A DNA stretch of 64,000 nt from Bog-473 sp963782415 (lineage in GTDB: Bacteria > Actinomycetota > Acidimicrobiia > Acidimicrobiales > RAAP-2): the NCBI GenBank assembly GCA_963782415.1, contig CAWAJT010000009.1, forward strand, positions 124,001 to 188,000, written 5' to 3'. The stretch's first letter is position 1. Each line of letters opens with the position of its first letter. This document shows, one piece after another, positions 59,804-64,000 of the stretch. The position numbers and the translations under genes were made by a program. The notes below the pieces were generated by a model. The model was given only the letters and a program-made list of their open reading frames with translations. It searched no databases and was not told the DNA's origin.

Positions 59804-60970
59804 GTGCCCGACCGCCGCCGTTGCCTTGTCGTGGGCGCGGGACTCCTCGGCCTCGCCGCCGGGTGGGCCATGACGCGCCGGGGTTGGGAGGTGCTCGTCC
59901 TCGAGGCGGCGGGTGGCCCGGGTCACCAGTGCTCTGGCTCCAAGGGCGACGCGCGCATCTTCCGTCTCGGCTATCCCGACCCGCTCTACGTCGAGATGGC
60001 GGTCCTTGCGCGCGCCCGGTGGCGGGACCTGGAAGCGACGACCGGGCGACGGCTCCTCTCCGACACGGGCCAGGTGACGCTGGGCGACGAGCCGACGTTG
60101 GAGGCCATCGCCACCGCCCTGGCCGCCGCCGGCGCGCCCGTCGAGCGAGTCTCGGGAACCGATGCGATTGGACGCTTCGGGGGTATCACTGTCACGGGCT
60201 CCGTCCTCGTCGAGCCCCACTCCGGCGTCTTGGCCGCCGACCAGTGCCTCGCCGCGCTGCTCCAGGCGGGCTCGATCGACGTCCGCAGCGGACACCCCGT
60301 CACCGCGCTGCGACAGACGCCCGACGCAGTGACAGCGCGGACCCGGGACGGTGCCGAGTTCCGGGGAGCGATGGCCATCGTGTGCGCGGGACCAGCCACC
60401 CTCGGGCTCGCCGGGCTCGGGACACCACTCACGCTGCCTCCCCCCTCGCTCCCCCAGGTGGCCTACTTCGCCCCCCGGACCGGCGCAGGAGAAACGCCGC
60501 CCGTCTTCATTGAGTGGGGGGACGACATGGTCTACGGCCTGCCCGTGCCGGCGGGCGGGCCGCATGCGGGCCTGTACAAGGTGGCCCAGCATGTACCGGG
60601 CCCCGCGCTCAACACCTTCGATCCGACCGACCACGACCCGTTCACAGTGGTCGACCCGGCGCTCCTCGAGCCGTTGAGGCACGCGGTGGCGCGCCTGCTC
60701 CCCACCCTCGACCCGCGGCCGGTCGCCACGGAACGCTGTGTCTACGACAACTCGCCGAACACCGACTTCGTGCTCCAACGGGTCGGCCGCCTCGTCGTCG
60801 GCTGCGGCACGAGCGGGCACGGCTTCAAATTCGGTCCGCTCCTGGGCGAGCTGCTCGCCGACTTGGCAGAGGGCACACGACCTTCGGTCGATCTCAGCCG
60901 CTTCATCCTTGCTCGGAACGGTGCGCCGGCGCACGGTCCGGTGCCCGGTTCGGGGTCCGTGTCCCGCTAG
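59804..60970 (+). CDS. FAD-dependent oxidoreductase, monomeric sarcosine oxidase-like (DAO family)
   Basis: Flavoprotein of 388 aa. The dinucleotide-binding loop is CLVVGAGLLGLAAGWAMTRRGWEVLVLE. HQCSGSKGDARIFRLGYPDPLYVEMAVLARARWRDLE corresponds to the HxxGSSHGxxRIIR segment of sarcosine oxidase-type enzymes. PHSGVLAADQCLAALL and CVYDNSPNTDFVLQRVGRLVVGCGTSGHGFKFGPLLGELLADL are C-terminal hallmarks. The Cys that covalently binds FAD in MSOX may be Cys808-equivalent in VGCGTSGHGFK, although this varies. Probably oxidises an N-methyl or other secondary amine. Confidence 0.88.
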   Translation: MPDRRRCLVVGAGLLGLAAGWAMTRRGWEVLVLEAAGGPGHQCSGSKGDARIFRLGYPDPLYVEMAVLARARWRDLEATTGRRLLSDTGQVTLGDEPTLEAIATALAAAGAPVERVSGTDAIGRFGGITVTGSVLVEPHSGVLAADQCLAALLQAGSIDVRSGHPVTALRQTPDAVTARTRDGAEFRGAMAIVCAGPATLGLAGLGTPLTLPPPSLPQVAYFAPRTGAGETPPVFIEWGDDMVYGLPVPAGGPHAGLYKVAQHVPGPALNTFDPTDHDPFTVVDPALLEPLRHAVARLLPTLDPRPVATERCVYDNSPNTDFVLQRVGRLVVGCGTSGHGFKFGPLLGELLADLAEGTRPSVDLSRFILARNGAPAHGPVPGSGSVSR

Positions 60971-60979
60971 GTTGCGCCC

Positions 60980-61519
60980 ATGCCTCGGTACGTCGCACTG
61001 CTCCGGAGTGTCAATGTCGCCGGTCACGGGCGCCTCGCCATGGATGAGCTGCGGGCATCGTTCGATACTCTTGGCTACACGGACGTGACGACCTACATCC
61101 AAACCGGCAACGTCCTCTTCACGACAGGGTCCAAAAGCGAGGCCAAGATCGCGGCGGCCATTGAACAGCGCCTGGTCGACGACTTCGGTGACGCCCCCGT
61201 CGTGCTCGTCCGGAGCGTCGCCGAGCTCGAACGCATCGGCTCCTCGAGCCCCTACGCCAAGGCGGGCGCCGACCCCGCACGCCACCACGTCACGTTTCTG
61301 GCCACCACCCCCTCGAAGGCCGCGCTGGACGCGTTCGAACTGCCGAAGAGCGGGCGGGACGAACTCGTCGTCGACGGGACGGAGGTGTACGTGCACACAC
61401 CGGACGGCTACGCCAACACCAAGTACACCGGGACCTTCCTCGAACGCCGCCTCGGCGTCGTCAGCACCACCAGGAATTGGAACACCGTGACGAAGCTCTG
61501 CGCGCTCGCCGCGCGCTGA
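60980..61519 (+). CDS. DUF1697-family protein
   Basis: A 179-aa cytoplasmic protein. YVALLRSVNVAGHGRLAMDELRASFDTLGYTDVTTYIQTGNVLF is the nearly invariant DUF1697 N-terminus. YTGTFLERRLGVVSTTRNWNTVTKLCALA is its conserved C-terminus. The function of the family is unknown. TAGGTT (60968-60973), which includes the upstream stop codon, lies six bases before the ATG, so the gene can be expressed from its own leaderless promoter. Confidence 0.92.
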   Translation: MPRYVALLRSVNVAGHGRLAMDELRASFDTLGYTDVTTYIQTGNVLFTTGSKSEAKIAAAIEQRLVDDFGDAPVVLVRSVAELERIGSSSPYAKAGADPARHHVTFLATTPSKAALDAFELPKSGRDELVVDGTEVYVHTPDGYANTKYTGTFLERRLGVVSTTRNWNTVTKLCALAAR

Positions 61520-61599
61520 TGCGGCGTGTCTCGCCGGTTTGCTCGCCGGCGTTTGGGTAGCCGCCGTGTGGGCCGCCGGAGCGCAACGCCCGGCGTCAC

Positions 61600-63432
61600 C
61601 TACATGCCGTAGACGCTACGGATGACCTCGGAGATCGTCGTCGTGTCCTGCGCCACCAGCTCGATAGCCTCCTCACGCAGCGTCCGCATGCCCTGCTTCT
61701 GCGCCTGGCGGCGGAGCTCGTCCTGCGTGGCCCAGCCCACGACCAATCGCTTGATCTCGGGCGTCATCTGGAGCAGTTCGTAGACACCGATGCGGTCGAG
61801 GTACCCGGTGTGGCCGCAGTAGTTGCAGCCGGCGCCGTGGTAGAAGTCCGTCTTGGGCGCGCCCCCGGCCTCCTCGTAGAAGGTGAGCTCTTCCTGGGTC
61901 GGGTTGTACTTGACCTTGCACGACGGGCAGATACGACGAACGAGGCGCTGGCCGACCACGGCAATGACGGATGAGGCGATGAGGAAGGACTCGATCCCCA
62001 TGTCCAAGAAGCGGTGGAGGGCCGACACGGCGTCGTTCCCGTGGAGGGACGAGAGCACGAAGTGCCCGGTCAGGGCGGACTGCACCGCGATGCGGGCCGT
62101 CTCGACGTCACGGATCTCTCCGACGAGGATCACGTCTGGGTCTTGACGCAGGATCGACTTCAGCCCGTTGGCGAACGTGAGGCCCGCCTGCTCATTGGTC
62201 TGGATCTGATTGATCTTGGGGAAGACGAACTCGACGGGGTCCTCAATGGTCATGACGTTGCGTGAGCGGTCGCTCACCTCGCTGAGCGTGGCGTACAGCG
62301 TGGTGGTCTTCCCGCTTCCGGTCGGGCCGGCGCACAGGACCATGCCGAAGGGCGCCCGCACCAGTTGGGAGTAGCGCTCGTGGGTGTCGGTCGGCATACC
62401 CAGGTCGTGTAGGCGAAGGACCGAGCGGTTCTTGTCGAGGATGCGCATCACGCACTTCTCGCCCCATATGGTCGCCACGGTGGCGACGCGGACGTCGGTG
62501 TCCTTGCCGTCGATGTTCTTCGTGAACTGACCGTCCTGGGAGCGGCGCTTCTCCACGATGTTGATCTCGGCCATGATCTTGATTCGGCTGATCAGTCCGA
62601 TGCCCATGGAAGACGGGAGCTCCAACACGTCCTTGAGAGCTCCGTCGATGCGGAATCTGACGTAGATGACGTCCTGGGACGGCTCAATGTGCACGTCGGA
62701 GGCGCGGTCGCGGACAGCTTGGGTGAGGATGCTGTCGACGACTTGGACGACCGGCGCGTTCTCGGTGACGACGGTCGGGCTCTCGGTCTCGGTGGGCTGC
62801 TTCTTGCGCGTGCCCTCGACCGCTTCGAAGACCTGGACCATCTTGTCCACGCCCCCGATGGCCTGGTAGCTGCGGTCGATGGCCCACCGGATGTCGGTGA
62901 CCGGCGCGAGCGACAGCCGGACCGTGCGACCGCTGGTGCCGCCCAGCAGCAGCCGAATGTCGTCGCTCGGCTGGGAGACGGCGACATGCAACCCGTCGTC
63001 GTCGACGTGGATCGGGATGGCCAGGTTCGCGCGCGCCATGGCTTCGGGTACGAGCGCCAACGCCTTGCGATCCGGGGTGTCGCGACGCAGGTCGGTCACG
63101 GGCATCTCGAAGAAGTCGGCCAGTGCATCGACGAGGCCACGCTCGTCCAACGCCCCGATGTCGACGAGGACTTCACCCAGTCGCTTGCCCGAGTCCTTCT
63201 GCGCCTCGAGGGCAGCCGCCAGTTGCGCTTCTGTGACGTCGCCGCGCGACACGAGCACCTGTCCTAGGAGCCCCTTGGGCGAAGGGGGAGGAGTCGGGGC
63301 GGCGATGGCCTCCAACGGATCGTCGCCGGACTCACCGTCGCCCAACGGGCCGAGCTCGGCCTCTTCTTCGCGCTCGAGCGTGAGCACACCGGTGGGCTCG
63401 GAGGGGCTGTCGTCTCTGCGTCGAATTTTCAT
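61600..63432 (-). CDS. pilB: Type IV pilus / type II secretion assembly ATPase (PilB/GspE)
   Basis: Hexameric ATPase of 610 aa. The N-terminal T2SSE_N domain is LLGQVLVSRGDVTEAQLAAALEAQKDSGKRLGEVL (about residues 60-95) followed by LADFFEMPVTDL. The motor has Walker A LCAGPTGSGKTTTLYATLSE, the Asp box TIEDPVEFVFPKINQIQ, Walker B PDVILVGEIRDVETARIAVQSAL and the His box VLSSLHGNDAVSALHRFLDM. A tetracysteine zinc site (CPSCKVKYN and GCNYCGHTGY) marks PilB/GspE. ATG 63432 chosen; upstream frame is Arg-rich. The other pilus genes are not in the window. Confidence 0.94.
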   Translation of the reverse strand: MKIRRRDDSPSEPTGVLTLEREEEAELGPLGDGESGDDPLEAIAAPTPPPSPKGLLGQVLVSRGDVTEAQLAAALEAQKDSGKRLGEVLVDIGALDERGLVDALADFFEMPVTDLRRDTPDRKALALVPEAMARANLAIPIHVDDDGLHVAVSQPSDDIRLLLGGTSGRTVRLSLAPVTDIRWAIDRSYQAIGGVDKMVQVFEAVEGTRKKQPTETESPTVVTENAPVVQVVDSILTQAVRDRASDVHIEPSQDVIYVRFRIDGALKDVLELPSSMGIGLISRIKIMAEINIVEKRRSQDGQFTKNIDGKDTDVRVATVATIWGEKCVMRILDKNRSVLRLHDLGMPTDTHERYSQLVRAPFGMVLCAGPTGSGKTTTLYATLSEVSDRSRNVMTIEDPVEFVFPKINQIQTNEQAGLTFANGLKSILRQDPDVILVGEIRDVETARIAVQSALTGHFVLSSLHGNDAVSALHRFLDMGIESFLIASSVIAVVGQRLVRRICPSCKVKYNPTQEELTFYEEAGGAPKTDFYHGAGCNYCGHTGYLDRIGVYELLQMTPEIKRLVVGWATQDELRRQAQKQGMRTLREEAIELVAQDTTTISEVIRSVYGM

Positions 63433-63587
63433 AGTGGTTGCGCTGGGTCGGCGCGGCGGATCGCGTCGCCGTGTGCCGCCCACTCTCCTTGTCTCTCCAT
63501 TGTCGGCGGGACGCCCGCTCCACTTGAGGGCCGCCACAAGGCGCCTCGGCGTGCATCGCGCCCACCTGAAGCAGCTCGGGACACCTT

Positions 63588-63593
63588 TAGAAT
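63588..63593 (+). promoter_or_regulatory. Predicted -10 box of the toxin-antitoxin-like operon
   Basis: TAGAAT, seven bases before ATG 63601; it is the closest match to consensus in the window. Confidence 0.5.
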
Positions 63594-63600
63594 CCGGCGC

Positions 63601-63795
63601 ATGCGCTCCGACGATTCGTGGGGTGCGGCCGGGGAGCCCGACGGACCGGGTCGGCGTGAGGGTCCCCGCCCCAGCTCGACCCGGCCGACGTTGAACACCG
63701 CCGTGCGTCGCCGCCGGGCTGACCGGGCCTTTTACCTCCGACTGGCGGGAGCGATTCGGCAAAACAGGCGGGCGCTCGAACGGCTGCGGCAGTGA
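63601..63795 (+). CDS. Small Arg-rich protein, putative antitoxin
   Basis: A 64-aa protein. The N-terminal half is Pro/Gly/Arg-rich and probably disordered. The C-terminal half (TAVRRRRADRAFYLRLAGAIRQNRRALERL) is a basic amphipathic helix. There is no classic Phd/YefM DNA-binding pattern. Its stop overlaps the start of the Doc-like gene (GTGA), the standard arrangement of an antitoxin before its toxin. The role rests on position only. Confidence 0.5.
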   Translation: MRSDDSWGAAGEPDGPGRREGPRPSSTRPTLNTAVRRRRADRAFYLRLAGAIRQNRRALERLRQ

Positions 63796-64000
63796 CGTCC
63801 GACGCTCTCCAGAGCGAACCGGAGAGGGTCCGGGCGCTGGAGCTGGCGGACTTCCTCCTGATCGCCGAGGCCGTGCTGGCCGAGCCGGCAAGGCGCATCG
63901 CCGAGGAGTCCAGCCTGCACCTGGCCGACTCTGCGCTGCATGCCCCGCTGGCCTGCTTCGGCGGCGAGGACTTCTACCCGGACTTTCCGACGAAGGCCGC
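63792..64000 (+). CDS. Doc/Fic-like toxin (truncated by window edge)
   Basis: The 69 visible residues read LELADFLLIAEAVLAEPARRIAEES and then HLADSALHAPLACFGGEDFYPDFPTKA. That is the N-terminal part of death-on-curing (Doc) toxins, which phosphorylate EF-Tu; the active-site HPFxDGNKR loop would lie beyond the edge. The GTG at 63792 is coupled to the small upstream gene. Assignment rests on the ALHAP-FGG-xxYPD pattern. Confidence 0.65.
   Translation, partial: MTSDALQSEPERVRALELADFLLIAEAVLAEPARRIAEESSLHLADSALHAPLACFGGEDFYPDFPTKA

Overview
This window is GC-rich, densely packed DNA from an actinobacterium, most likely a member of the Acidimicrobiia or a related environmental lineage (inference). 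The evidence is F420/LLM-type oxidoreductases, a WS/DGAT acyltransferase, many GTG starts, stop/start overlaps of the GTGA or ATGA type in nearly every operon, and leaderless starts preceded by a TANNNT -10 box. No rRNA, CRISPR array, transposase or prophage gene is visible. There are two tRNAs: Gly-GCC on the minus strand near 7.8 kb and Leu-TAG on the plus strand near 35.3 kb.

Layout. 1-6.2 kb (minus): a group 3b-type NAD(P)-linked [NiFe]-hydrogenase operon, hyhB - cyclic-nucleotide-binding protein - hyhG - hyhS - hyhL - maturation protease - hypC - EamA transporter (cut by the window edge). 6.3-11.3 kb (plus): a TreT-like glycosyltransferase, tRNA-Gly (minus), a methyltransferase, a small membrane protein plus cytochrome b operon behind a strong DosR/DevR-type box, and a secreted Ser/Gly-rich protein. 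11.4-18.9 kb: lipid and housekeeping genes (WS/DGAT, dut, orn, acyl-CoA synthetase, DinB-fold protein, 1-Cys peroxiredoxin, crotonase, HAD phosphatase). 18.9-34.5 kb: a cell-surface glycan locus with five GT4 glycosyltransferases, three SAM-methyltransferase-like proteins and a Wzm/Wzt-type ABC exporter with a carbohydrate-binding tail. It also holds two large secreted proteins (one SpoIID-like, one PQQ-propeller-like) that share the same six-copy repeat of about 42 residues. A sixth, related glycosyltransferase lies at 52-53 kb.

34.5-45.4 kb: clpP, glycerate kinase, SDRs, an LLM oxidoreductase overlapping an alpha/beta hydrolase, a sulfatase, a LON-domain protein and a P450. 45.6-49.6 kb (minus): a MoxR / DUF58 / TgpA transglutaminase operon. 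49.7-61.5 kb: a HadA/HadB-like dehydratase pair, nitroreductase, amidohydrolase, second LLM protein, rph-rdgB, a polytopic membrane protein, a FAD oxidoreductase and DUF1697. The right end carries a PilB/GspE-type ATPase and the start of a Doc-like toxin operon with a small upstream gene.

Three genes (cytochrome b, one glycosyltransferase, one membrane protein) are broken by a single apparent +1 frameshift. Two of these lie at five-base homopolymers, so sequencing or assembly error is a real possibility. The most interesting regulatory signal is a 17/20 match to the DosR dormancy box, centred about 43 bases upstream of the predicted leaderless start of the cytochrome b operon. All family names come from reading motifs by eye; no database search was run.
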